Shown one piece after another: positions 1 through 8,500 of a stretch of 9,918 nucleotides of DNA. Position 1 is the stretch's first letter. The number at the start of each line of letters is the position of its first letter. The position numbers and the translations under genes are program-made. This DNA comes from Fibrobacteraceae bacterium (GTDB lineage: Bacteria; Fibrobacterota; Fibrobacteria; Fibrobacterales; Fibrobacteraceae). Location of the stretch: assembly GCA_021443045.1 (NCBI GenBank), contig JABUUT010000056.1:1-9918 (forward strand), read 5' to 3'. The notes under the pieces were generated by a model. That model was not told the origin of the DNA, did not search any database, and saw only the letters and a program-made list of their open reading frames with translations.

Positions 1-1775
1 TCACCATCGTATTCAATATAATTTGCCAATGGCAATGCAACCAATGAATGATTGAACATATTCGCTTTGACATATTTTCTGACTTCAAAATACTTCTTTC
101 GAGATTTTCTCTTTTGAATCGAGGTAAAATCAAGAGCCTGTGCAGAGTAAGCAGCGATGTCCAATTGTTTCTTCAAATCTCGTTTTATTGCTTTTATTAG
201 CGTTTTACTTTTTGCGGGTCTTCGCACCAAGTTAAAATCAAGCCCCGTATCGTCGATTTGGTTAATATACCTGTCTATTTCACGATAAAATTGATTGAAT
301 TCTTTATAGTTTTTAATCGTAACCAAAAAATAAAAGAACGACATCCAATGCGTTGAATACTCAATGATATTGCTGTTTTTGAAAAATTTCTTTATTTGTA
401 GAACGTTCTGTTCTTTATTTTCTCCGATTGCGTTGTTTGATCTATTAGATGAATTTGGGTCAACATGAGAGAACTTAGTCAATAAACTTTGGAAGAAGTT
501 TCCAACGGCCAAAGCATTTGCACTGATTTTCCCTATATTACGGACTTTTCCATCAGACAAGAAATTATCTACATTGTAAATATTTTCGTCAAACAATTCT
601 AACTTCAAGTTAGAAATAGGCAATGGATTTGTTTGACTCGGTAAAATACGAATTTCCTTATTGTATATGTCAAGTATGGCTCGTGGCTCTTTTGGATCAA
701 TATGTATGACATTAATTTTGCTTTGCTGGATTTTTAAATTTTCACATCCAACAATGGCAAAAGTTTCATCTACAGGTGCCAAAATACCTTTAAATACTTG
801 TTCTATTATAGAAGACTTTGTTTTGCATGCGTCTATCTCGGTATCCACTACAAAAAGACAATCATCTACATAGCGACCATAATAGGAGAAAAGATCATTG
901 TTTGAAATCTTTTTGTCAAATTCAGAAAGGTAAATATTTCCTAAAACCATCGAGGAAAATAATCCGATGGGAAGCGGATTTTCTTGTGAATCATGATCGC
1001 AGAGATCTTTTCTGTATCCCTCGATTCTTTTTTTATACGACTCATATACGGGTTGCATTATTTTCTGTAGTGTCAGCAAAACCCTGCTACAGGAGGAATC
1101 TTTTCTTATTTTCCGCAACGTTGCAAAATTAAATTTAACAGAGTAAAAATATCCTTGTAAATCAAGCGAAATAAGCAGTGAATGTTTATTATGCTTGTAG
1201 TTGAAATCCAGTTGTTTGAATGCGTTATTTCTCCAATTGCAATACTGAGGGAAGTAGTTTTTGAAAAAACGACGACTTTCAAAGTTTGGTGTAGTCAGGA
1301 CTTCATCATAGACGCAGTTTCCATAAACATTTGACGAAATAAAATCTTTTTCGGCAGCGGCCTTAGCCAAAAAGAACGCAAATAGGACATCAAGCAGATA
1401 AATTTCTATTGGTGCATCTATGAAAAAATTTACCGATTTAATTTTTTTATTTTGTAATCCAACATTTGAAACTATATCACTTTTTTCATTGTCTACATAA
1501 TCAAGTTTTTTGGGAAGAACAAAGAAGTCAATTTTATTGGCTAAATTTTGAATGTATTGTTTTGATTCTTTCGAATTTGGATTTTTCAACAGTTCCGTTA
1601 GGCGTTCAAAGGTGAACTGCATTTCGCGATCGTCATTTTCAAAGTTCACGATTTTTTCACGGACTAGAATAAAATTCTTGTTATAGTAGAAGTGGCTTTT
1701 GAGCTTTCTATAAGCTCCTTCTACCATTTTTAGATTTTTCTTCTTATTTTCAAATGAAAAAATTTCAGCACTCAT
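1..1775 (-). CDS. Abi/DRT-type defence reverse transcriptase, 3' end beyond window
   Basis: This reading frame has 591 complete codons without a stop and continues past the left edge. Seen: motif A is LDLQGYFYS with D205. Motif B is LPIGLFSSM starting at residue 268, with a downstream LGNIYL. Motif C is YVDD at 302-305, so all three catalytic aspartates (205, 304, 305) are present. A motif D-like lysine follows at 353. The roughly 190 residues before motif A include FIDAPIE (118-124), YGN (151-153) and a WR pair (181-182), a pattern I associate with Abi/DRT 'unknown group' enzymes. Residues from about 400 look mostly helical. There is no room for retron msr-msd RNA upstream, because hsdS ends 7 bases before the ATG. 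No good Shine-Dalgarno lies at normal spacing (AAGG is 19 bases away), so coupling to hsdS is likely; M17 is a weaker alternative start. By family, it makes cDNA during phage defence. The exact DRT subtype, and any C-terminal fusion such as nitrilase, cannot be seen. Confidence 0.92.
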   Translation of the reverse strand, partial: MSAEIFSFENKKKNLKMVEGAYRKLKSHFYYNKNFILVREKIVNFENDDREMQFTFERLTELLKNPNSKESKQYIQNLANKIDFFVLPKKLDYVDNEKSDIVSNVGLQNKKIKSVNFFIDAPIEIYLLDVLFAFFLAKAAAEKDFISSNVYGNCVYDEVLTTPNFESRRFFKNYFPQYCNWRNNAFKQLDFNYKHNKHSLLISLDLQGYFYSVKFNFATLRKIRKDSSCSRVLLTLQKIMQPVYESYKKRIEGYRKDLCDHDSQENPLPIGLFSSMVLGNIYLSEFDKKISNNDLFSYYGRYVDDCLFVVDTEIDACKTKSSIIEQVFKGILAPVDETFAIVGCENLKIQQSKINVIHIDPKEPRAILDIYNKEIRILPSQTNPLPISNLKLELFDENIYNVDNFLSDGKVRNIGKISANALAVGNFFQSLLTKFSHVDPNSSNRSNNAIGENKEQNVLQIKKFFKNSNIIEYSTHWMSFFYFLVTIKNYKEFNQFYREIDRYINQIDDTGLDFNLVRRPAKSKTLIKAIKRDLKKQLDIAAYSAQALDFTSIQKRKSRKKYFEVRKYVKANMFNHSLVALPLANYIEYDG

Positions 1776-1782
1776 ATACGAT

Positions 1783-3102
1783 TTAATCTACCAACCTTAT
1801 TTTGCCGGTGAGGAGTTGCTGCATCATGCCTTGTTTGATGGACTCGTATTTCTTTTTACGGGTTTGGAGCTGGGCGATTTCATTGTCCATGTCGGTGAGG
1901 ATGTTTGCAATGGCGGTTTGCTCTGCTTTTGTTGGAGGAAACAAAATGTGATACTCGCTGATGACTTTTTTATCTCCTCGAGGCATTTTTGTACCCTTTG
2001 CTTGAGCGTTTATATCATAAAAAAACTTATCATTGCATAATGCAAAAAAGAGGTACCTTTCGTCGTACAAATTCTTATCACCTCTAACCACAAGAACATC
2101 GGCTGAACAACCACCATCTTTGTCTGCTAACCAGCACTTTTTTAAATAAGGTCGAATGTTCGAAATCAAAATATCACCTTTTCTATACTGCTTCACTCGT
2201 TGATATGGCAATTGACCAACAAATGGGGTAACACCCAATTTATCAGACAGCATATTGTCTGTACCAACATAATTCTCAGCCTTAAAAGACGATACATCTA
2301 TCGATTCGTTACAGAAATAACATCTTACATGAAAAGGAACGCAATCCCAATCTTCAGGAATGATGCCGATTTCGGTCATTTTGTAGCCACTGGATTCTTC
2401 GACTTCGCACTTTGTGCTTCGCTCAGAATGACATTCCTTTCGTCTTTCGTCTGTAGGGCGTGAGCCCGTTCTTTCGTCTAATCCAAAGCCCTTCAGGCGG
2501 TGTTTGCCGGTGAGGAGTTGCTGCATGGTGGCGAGTTTTATGTTTTTCTTTTTTTCGATGAGTTTGCCCAATGTTGTGACAAGCGCATCCACATCGCTCA
2601 ATGCTTCGGCTATGCGCTGTTGCTCGGGGAGAGCTCGCGGAATTTTAATAGTTTTTGCTCTTAAACTATTGTTATACAGTCGTGGTATAGTTCCTTGACT
2701 TGTGTCCCAATTCGTATCCCTTAAGGCATAATAAAGAAATTTATTAAGGACTTTATTTTCGTTATTATCTATCCAAACAATATTTGAATCTTGAAAATAC
2801 TCATCATCACCTTTGTATATTACTAAACGACCTATTGTGCCGGCAGCAGATATTAAAACATCACCTACATTTGGATATGAATATAGGGATTTGTAATGTT
2901 CAAATAATTCTCTTGATATAAAGGCATCTGCCTTTCCGCCAAATGTTCCAATCTTATAGAATGGCACATCGCCCATTGTAAGTGTTTGGTGTTTCATTAT
3001 ACGCTTACACATTTTAGGTTCACCAATAGAACCAAGAGAAACCACTTCCCAATCCTCAGGTATCATTCCCACTTCGGTCTCTTTAAACTTTTTCTCAACC
3101 AT
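1783..3102 (-). CDS. hsdS: Type I restriction-modification specificity subunit HsdS
   Basis: This 439-residue protein is the DNA-recognition subunit shared by the methylase and restriction complexes. It shows the classic duplicated architecture. Each half starts with a [FY]K.TE.G.IPEDW box (residues 6-19 and 240-253), continues with a variable target-recognition domain, and closes with a helical spacer ending MQQLLTGK (193-200 and 427-434). The half-repeat period is exactly 234 residues. The two recognition domains differ in sequence, so a bipartite asymmetric target is expected; it cannot be read from sequence. The start is supported by AAAAGAG eight bases upstream of the ATG. The gene follows the hsdM-hsdS spacer and ends 7 bases before the reverse-transcriptase gene. 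Oddity: the linker at about 207-239 is low-complexity, rich in Glu, Arg and Ser, and is encoded by repeat DNA described separately. Length is normal and no frameshift is seen. Confidence 0.96.
   Translation of the reverse strand: MVEKKFKETEVGMIPEDWEVVSLGSIGEPKMCKRIMKHQTLTMGDVPFYKIGTFGGKADAFISRELFEHYKSLYSYPNVGDVLISAAGTIGRLVIYKGDDEYFQDSNIVWIDNNENKVLNKFLYYALRDTNWDTSQGTIPRLYNNSLRAKTIKIPRALPEQQRIAEALSDVDALVTTLGKLIEKKKNIKLATMQQLLTGKHRLKGFGLDERTGSRPTDERRKECHSERSTKCEVEESSGYKMTEIGIIPEDWDCVPFHVRCYFCNESIDVSSFKAENYVGTDNMLSDKLGVTPFVGQLPYQRVKQYRKGDILISNIRPYLKKCWLADKDGGCSADVLVVRGDKNLYDERYLFFALCNDKFFYDINAQAKGTKMPRGDKKVISEYHILFPPTKAEQTAIANILTDMDNEIAQLQTRKKKYESIKQGMMQQLLTGKIRLVD
1801..1824. repeat. 24-bp direct repeat, distal copy in hsdS
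   Basis: This is an exact 24-base match to 2503-2526 (core GGTGAGGAGTTGCTGCAT on the plus strand). It encodes MQQLLTGK at the end of the second HsdS half. The two copies lie 702 bp apart, which is 234 codons in frame. Confidence 0.9.
2391..2433. repeat. REP-like structured repeat inside the hsdS linker
   Basis: On the plus strand this runs from TGGATTCTTCG to CGCTCAGAATGACA. Outer arms ATTCT (2394-2398) and AGAAT (2425-2429) can pair, and an inner GCAC-TTT-GTGC hairpin sits at 2407-2417. It aligns with the copy at 9855-9894 outside the genes, sharing TGGA at one end and TGACA at the other. In hsdS it is translated in frame as roughly residues 224-238 (CHSERSTKCEVEESS). I recognise this kind of translated repeat from Fibrobacter-like genomes, but I could not search for it. 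Confidence 0.7.
2438..2479. repeat. TTTCGTCT repeats around a GGGC-GCCC hairpin, in hsdS linker
   Basis: TTTCGTCT occurs at 2438-2445, 2445-2452 and 2472-2479. Between the second and third copies is the perfect hairpin GGGC-GTGA-GCCC (2456-2467). On the coding strand this makes the repeated DER residues around 209-221 of HsdS. The block abuts the REP-like repeat at 2391-2433, so the whole inter-domain linker is repeat DNA. Confidence 0.65.
2503..2526. repeat. 24-bp direct repeat, proximal copy in hsdS
   Basis: This is identical to 1801-1824 over 24 bases. It encodes MQQLLTGK (residues 193-200) at the end of the first HsdS half. Recombination between the copies would remove exactly the second recognition half in frame. 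Confidence 0.9.
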
Positions 3103-3104
3103 GG

Positions 3105-3206
3105 CTATATCTCTTTTAATTCTTGCTCAATGAGGGCTTTACGGTATGTTGCAAATTCGCCCGACAGCGTCGGTCGAATTAGAGGAAACTCTGTCTTTTC
3201 TTTCAT
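3105..3206 (-). CDS. Possible 33-residue micro-ORF between hsdM and hsdS
   Basis: An ATG 12 bases after the hsdM stop opens a 33-codon frame that ends in TAG two bases before the hsdS ATG. The peptide begins MKEKTEFPLIRPTLSGEF and ends in a charged, helix-prone stretch (ALIEQELKEI). The tight packing on both sides looks like a translated operon member, and its translation would couple hsdM to hsdS. Against this, no clear Shine-Dalgarno precedes the ATG, the frame is short, and a strong hairpin (3154-3180) occupies its middle, so it may be only a structured spacer. I do not recognise the sequence. It could also be the remnant of a larger gene. Confidence 0.35.
   Translation of the reverse strand: MKEKTEFPLIRPTLSGEFATYRKALIEQELKEI
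3154..3180 (-). other. Strong hairpin in the hsdM-hsdS spacer
   Basis: Arms AATTCGCCCGAC (3154-3165) and GTCGGTCGAATT (3169-3180) pair over 12 bases with one mismatch and a 3-base loop. On the transcribed strand no U-run follows, so it does not look like an intrinsic terminator. It could act in RNA processing, stability or tuning of hsdS relative to hsdM; that is inference. Confidence 0.75.
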
Positions 3207-3218
3207 AACCATACGCAA

Positions 3219-5567
3219 TTACAGTTCGAATCCCATTTCCTTAAGGTGGCCCATCACTTTCTGTTCCTGTGCCGCCATGTCCGTGGTCAGGGTCGAGAGG
3301 GGGTCTTCGTAGCGTTCGTAAAGTGTTGCCACGTCGGCGGTAAGGCTCTGTGACACCTGCGCCATGGTGCTGTTGATGGCGGCCACTATGCTTGCAAGCC
3401 ATTTCTTGTTTACCACCAGGTCTCTTATGTCTTCGGGGGTAAGATTGCTATATGTGGCAACAACTGCTTCGGTAAGCGCATCCTTTGACGTTTTAATCTT
3501 TGCATCTACCGCCTTCTTGTTTTTTTCAATGGCCTTGTATTCGGCAGTTTTCTTTATTTTTGCAATATCTTCTTTAATTTCATCTTCATCCCCATCCTGG
3601 GATTCTTCCAAGGCATTGTCAACGAGTTGCTGCATATCAGCGGCAAAGGCTTCACTTTCGGCTTTAAGAGTTTCTATTGCAGCAAGTTCTTTGCTGTAAT
3701 AGGTTTCAAGGACGATCGGGAAAGGTAGAATGTCGCAGGCATAATCCTCGTATGTCGGTTTTTTCTTTGCTGCGGAGAACTGCACCTCCCATCCGTCGTG
3801 GGAAACCATGTAGCAGTCATCTTGCAAGGTGTCGGCCCAATAGACCATGAGTTGCTGATACACGTCGTAGGCATCCACCAGGCTCTTGTCGGCTTTCATG
3901 GTGTCGAGCAGATTTTGGGACCAGGTGGCAATCATTTCCTTGGGTTTGATGTTTTTACAAAGGGAGAGCATCGTGGGTTTTACGGCCTTTACCCATTTTT
4001 GAACGTTCGCTTCAAAATGATTTTTTTGTTCCACAAAACTGGGCTCATTTGCAACAACGTCTGCCACCTTGTTAAAATCGGGCTTCAGCTTGAAATACCC
4101 TTTACGCCCGCTAATCTTGCTAAAGAGCGCATCGTGCAACGTGGGGCATGCAGTCCAGTAATCTTCCATGCGGTCTATGTCGTTTTTGGGCAGCCCCCCT
4201 ACAAGGTGTGCCGAAATGTCGTGCTCCACCTCGGTGTCCCGGGCCTGGATGTAGCGGGGAATGTTGAGGTTGTAGTCGTTTTTCGCCTTTATCTCCTCTA
4301 TAGTCACAAAACGAGCATAGTGTGGTACATCTTGACGATTTTTCCAAGTATCAACAATACGTTTTACATCTTGCTCTCGAAGGCGGTTCTTGTTGCCGTC
4401 CTTTATAAATCCGTCCTTGGCGTCAATAAAAAAGATTCCCTTGCGAGTGGCTGCACCCTTTTTGTTCAGGATAAGAATACAGGCAGGGATGCCTGTTCCA
4501 AAAAATACATTAGCAGGAAGCCCTACTACACCCTCTATCCAACCACTATCAACGATATGCTTGCGAATGGTGTACTCAGCATTGCCACGGAACAGTACTC
4601 CATGAGGCATAATACACGCACCACGCCCTGTACCTTCTTTCATGCTTGCGATAATATGCAAGAGAAATGCATAATCGCCGCATTTAGCCGGGGGACACAT
4701 ATCTTTATTCCATCTATGGAATTTGTCATCTTCTCCAGCGGACCCCAGCCAGGATTTTGTGGAAAACGGGGGGTTGGCAACGCAAACATCAAACGTTCTT
4801 AAGGTTCCTGCGGCTACAAATTTTGGATCGTTGATTGTGTCGCCTTGCTCAACTGTAGCATCTTCAATTCCATGGAGAAGCATGTTTAAAATGGCCAGAG
4901 ACGATGTGGCATTGTCTTTTTCTTGACCATAAGCCGAACCTCCGTTTGGCATTTCTGCAATGGCGCGAAGCAAAAGAGAGGCTGATCCACAAGTGGGGTC
5001 GTACACTGTTGTTTTCTTTTGAGTGAACTCATTAAGATCAAGAATACGAGCCATAATTCGGCTTACTTCTGCGGGAGTATAAAATTGACCTTTAGATTTA
5101 CCGCTTTGTGCAGCAAAATTTTTCATCAAATATTCGTATGCATCGCCAAGAATATCGTCGTCAGCGGTTCGATTGTGTGAAAAATCCAAGTCCTTGCTCT
5201 GAAAAGCTGCTACCAGTTTTGAAAGAGTATCTTTCATTTGTGTGGCTGCACCAAACTTGTTTGGGTCATTAAAATTTGGCAAGACGATTTTGCGCAAAAG
5301 TTGAGCGTTGGCTTCTTTTATTTTTTCAAGTTTTTTGTTGATTTGCTCGCCAATATCGCTAGTCTGCTTAAGTTTTACAAAATCCTCAAAACGACATCCC
5401 TGTGGAATTACAAAAATTGTACCAGGAGCATTTTCTCTATCGTTCAGGTATTTTACAAACAAGAGCATAAGGACATAATCCTTGTACTGACTTGCGTCCA
5501 TTGAGCCACGAAGTGCATCGCAAGCATTCCAGAGAGTGCCATAAATTTCAGATTTCTTAACTGCCAT
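3219..5567 (-). CDS. hsdM: Type I restriction-modification methyltransferase subunit HsdM
   Basis: This protein transfers a methyl group from S-adenosylmethionine to adenine N6 in complex with HsdS. Seen: a helical N-terminal domain (about 1-130), GQFYTP at 160-165, SAM-binding motif I DPTCGSAS at 190-197, catalytic NPPF at 265-268, and NIPRY at 435-439 closing the core. Motif I has Ala196 where Gly is common; EcoKI-type enzymes also have Ala there, so activity is expected. At 782 residues it is far longer than the usual 500 or so. The extra roughly 340 C-terminal residues include an acidic, Lys/Glu-rich probable coiled coil (about 620-700). Longer HsdM forms exist, so this need not be a fusion. 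The start has AAGGA close upstream (TTAAGGAATTATG). It lies 14 bases after hsdR. Confidence 0.96.
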   Translation of the reverse strand: MAVKKSEIYGTLWNACDALRGSMDASQYKDYVLMLLFVKYLNDRENAPGTIFVIPQGCRFEDFVKLKQTSDIGEQINKKLEKIKEANAQLLRKIVLPNFNDPNKFGAATQMKDTLSKLVAAFQSKDLDFSHNRTADDDILGDAYEYLMKNFAAQSGKSKGQFYTPAEVSRIMARILDLNEFTQKKTTVYDPTCGSASLLLRAIAEMPNGGSAYGQEKDNATSSLAILNMLLHGIEDATVEQGDTINDPKFVAAGTLRTFDVCVANPPFSTKSWLGSAGEDDKFHRWNKDMCPPAKCGDYAFLLHIIASMKEGTGRGACIMPHGVLFRGNAEYTIRKHIVDSGWIEGVVGLPANVFFGTGIPACILILNKKGAATRKGIFFIDAKDGFIKDGNKNRLREQDVKRIVDTWKNRQDVPHYARFVTIEEIKAKNDYNLNIPRYIQARDTEVEHDISAHLVGGLPKNDIDRMEDYWTACPTLHDALFSKISGRKGYFKLKPDFNKVADVVANEPSFVEQKNHFEANVQKWVKAVKPTMLSLCKNIKPKEMIATWSQNLLDTMKADKSLVDAYDVYQQLMVYWADTLQDDCYMVSHDGWEVQFSAAKKKPTYEDYACDILPFPIVLETYYSKELAAIETLKAESEAFAADMQQLVDNALEESQDGDEDEIKEDIAKIKKTAEYKAIEKNKKAVDAKIKTSKDALTEAVVATYSNLTPEDIRDLVVNKKWLASIVAAINSTMAQVSQSLTADVATLYERYEDPLSTLTTDMAAQEQKVMGHLKEMGFEL

Positions 5568-5581
5568 AATTCCTTAACCTT

Positions 5582-8500
5582 TTACTCAATGTTAGCCGCT
5601 GCCATTTTGTAGACTTCCAGAACCTGTTCAACTGGGGCTCCGTTCATCAGATTCGACAGACCTTTTAAGCATATTAGATAGTGAGTGGATGTTGTGTCCT
5701 TCCAGTCTGCGGGAGCTTTATTCTGCATATAGTATTCAAGCTGTTTTATTCCTGCCAAAACGCAATCTTCATCTTTGCAAGAGGTCCACAAATCTTGGTT
5801 GTTGTATAATGCTCTCGCAAAAGCTGATTTTATGCCATCGGGCATCGAGTCTTTGGATTTCATGACTTTTAAAAGTTCGATTAGTTTTTTTACGCCTTCA
5901 ATAGTATCTTCTGTATTTTTTTTGATTTGGTCTAGAATTTCCTGTAAACGTTCTGCAAAAGATTCGCTTTTGGTTTTATCCTTTGCATGCCAATCATTAA
6001 TAACAGCTCGAGCCTTTGCCTTGATTTTTTCTGCTGCAGCTTTTGCGCTGCCTGCTTCTTTTTTTGCCTTTTCCGCAACCTGATCTGTATCGCTGTCTTG
6101 GGTGAGAAGGTCTAAAAAGGAAAAATCTGCTGTTGCAGGAATCACCGTTTCTGCATCTTCTGCTCGAATAAATCTATCCAGGAGTTGACGCATCTGAGGA
6201 TCCTTTTCTTTTACATCAAAGTCCTCTGTTGCGGCTTGTTTGACACGAAGCATTAAACCACTTGCCTGGCTTACTTTATTGCGAATAGTCTCGGCCTCTT
6301 TTTCCGTAAAACCTGCTCGAATTATGTAATCAGAAATAGACGCATAAGCACCAGCTAAACTGGATACTATTTTATAGAAAGCATATCGCTTTGCTTTGTA
6401 TTCTTCTGACTCTGAAGCCAATGCCGATTCCGGAACAAAATATGAAACAACTTCATCTGCGTTCTTTACACCAGAACGCTCCCAGTCGCTTTTTAAAGCG
6501 TCGTATGCTTCCAGCGCGGAATGCAAACGTTTCTTATTCTTTGTTAATGCATCTTCAAGTAAACCTTCTATATCAGCGGAATCATAGCCGCCCAATGCAC
6601 CTTTTTCTTTATTAAAGTTAGTCACAGCATCTTGAATATTGTCAAACAAACGCTTAAAGTCAACAATAAGTCCATATTCTTTGTGGGTAAAAATTGTTTT
6701 CGAATTAGGGTTATTCTTATCGACCTTAAGATCAACACCTAGACGGTTTACTCTGCAAATTGCTTGGAAAAGGTTATGACCACTCATATCCTTGTCTATG
6801 TACAAATATGTTGCACTGGGTGCGTCAAAGCCCGTAAGTAACTTGTCAACAACAATAAGAAGCTTCATTTGAGAAGGCATCTCAATAAAGAGCCGTTTCG
6901 CTTTTGCCTCGTATGCGCCAGCATCTTCTACACCAAGATCTTCATAGCTTTTACCCGCCATTTTATTCTTGAATTTTGCTTCCTGTTCTGCAGAATCATC
7001 ACCATTGTTGTTTTTACGTTTGTCGTTGTCAGATGGAGTGTAACTTGTAACAACAGCACATTTACCTCTTAAGGATGTGTCTGAACACTGGTGCTGAAAA
7101 AATTCATAATACTTGTATGCCGAATAAATGCTTTCAGCTACAAGCATGGCGTTGCACCAATCTTCCTTTAGTGGGTACTGCGATAAATCTTCAAGAATTG
7201 AATAGCCTATTCTTTCGATGCGTTCCTTGCTGGAATAAACTTTTTCCATAGTAGTCCAGCGTGCTTTTATATTTTCTTTATTGTCTTCTGTGACTCCAGC
7301 CAGAATGCCTTCTAAGATTTTGTCCAGTTTTTCTTTACTTACAATCTGTTGTTTAACATCGCGTGCTTCATATTGCAAGTCAAGAATAACTTTGTCATCA
7401 ACGGCTTCCTTATGGAGATATTGATGAATGTATGGTCCAAAGCGATGTTCAGATGCATTTTTTATTTTTAGGTAGTCCCGGTAGCCCCCGGTCTTTTTTT
7501 CAGAAGCCAAAAGAGGGGTTCCCGTAAAACCGATAAACATCACATCATCGCCCATGATGGAGCGCATTGCTTCATGTAAGCGGCCGCTCTGTGTTCTATG
7601 GCATTCATCGACAAATACAAATTTATGAGTTCCCTTTGTTTTGAATCCGCCCTCATATTTGCTATCAATAAGTTCCTGAAGTTCTTTTAGGTATTTTTCC
7701 AATGCAATACGATTTCTTTTTTCGTCTTCTACTTCTTTTTGTGTTTGTGGATCAATGAGATGACCAAATTTATGAATCAAGGAACAAATCAACCATTCTG
7801 CGCCATTTTGAAGAGCATCTAACAAATCATTGCATGATTTTGCACGATATATTGATTCCTGAGCATCAAGAAACTTATTGTTTATCTGAGTGTCTAACTC
7901 CGTTCTATCCGTAATGACAAGAACTCGAGCATCACCAAAAGTACGGCGAATATACTTTGCCAACCAAACCATGGTAAGACTCTTTCCAGATCCTTGGCTG
8001 TGCCAAATGACTCCGCTGGCTTTATCCTTCAGGCGTGGCATTGCTGCTTGCAAAGCGTGATACTGGTGTGGGCGCATTACTTTCTTTGTCCCACCATCAT
8101 TAACCACGCCGTATCGGAATAAATCAAAGAAGGTTTCTTTCTTAAAGAAATCTGTAAAAGCCTCTTCTCCTTTCAAAGGTTCACCAATTTTGTGATTATC
8201 CCGCTTCCAGGGACACCAAAATTTTTGTGGGGTCAGCAACGTAGCATATTTAAACGCTTCACTGTTTGCCGCAATAGTGAATTGTGTTGTAGTGAAAAAA
8301 GAAGGAATCAAATCAATTTCATTAGAAAGATTTTGTTTAATACCTTCATCAATAGTAACTGTACTTCGTTTCAGTTCTATTACAGCTAGAGCAATGCCGT
8401 TTACATAGACAACAATGTCAGGGCGACTGTTGCTGCCAGTTATTGGGTCTGTATAACTAACTTCTTCGGCAATCGCAAAATTATTCTGTAGCGGATTGTT

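Noticed and set aside
818..1132. 104-codon plus-strand frame
   Set aside because: It is antisense to the catalytic region of the reverse transcriptase (motifs A-C), so it is a shadow.
1..1775. Retron or group II intron reverse transcriptase
   Set aside because: The ATG follows hsdS by 7 bases, leaving no room for an msr-msd RNA or intron 5' domains, and no maturase-like or HNH region is visible. The N-terminal pattern fits Abi/DRT enzymes better.
1783..3102. Phase-variable hsdS inversion system
   Set aside because: No second partial hsdS, inverted copy or recombinase gene is visible in the window; only a direct repeat is present.
3154..3180. Intrinsic terminator between hsdM and hsdS
   Set aside because: The stem is strong, but no U-run follows on the transcribed strand, and termination here would silence hsdS.
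3798..4802. 334-codon open frame on the plus strand
   Set aside because: It lies wholly opposite hsdM, whose motifs are unmistakable. Its product shows no domain and it is a shadow of the hsdM frame.
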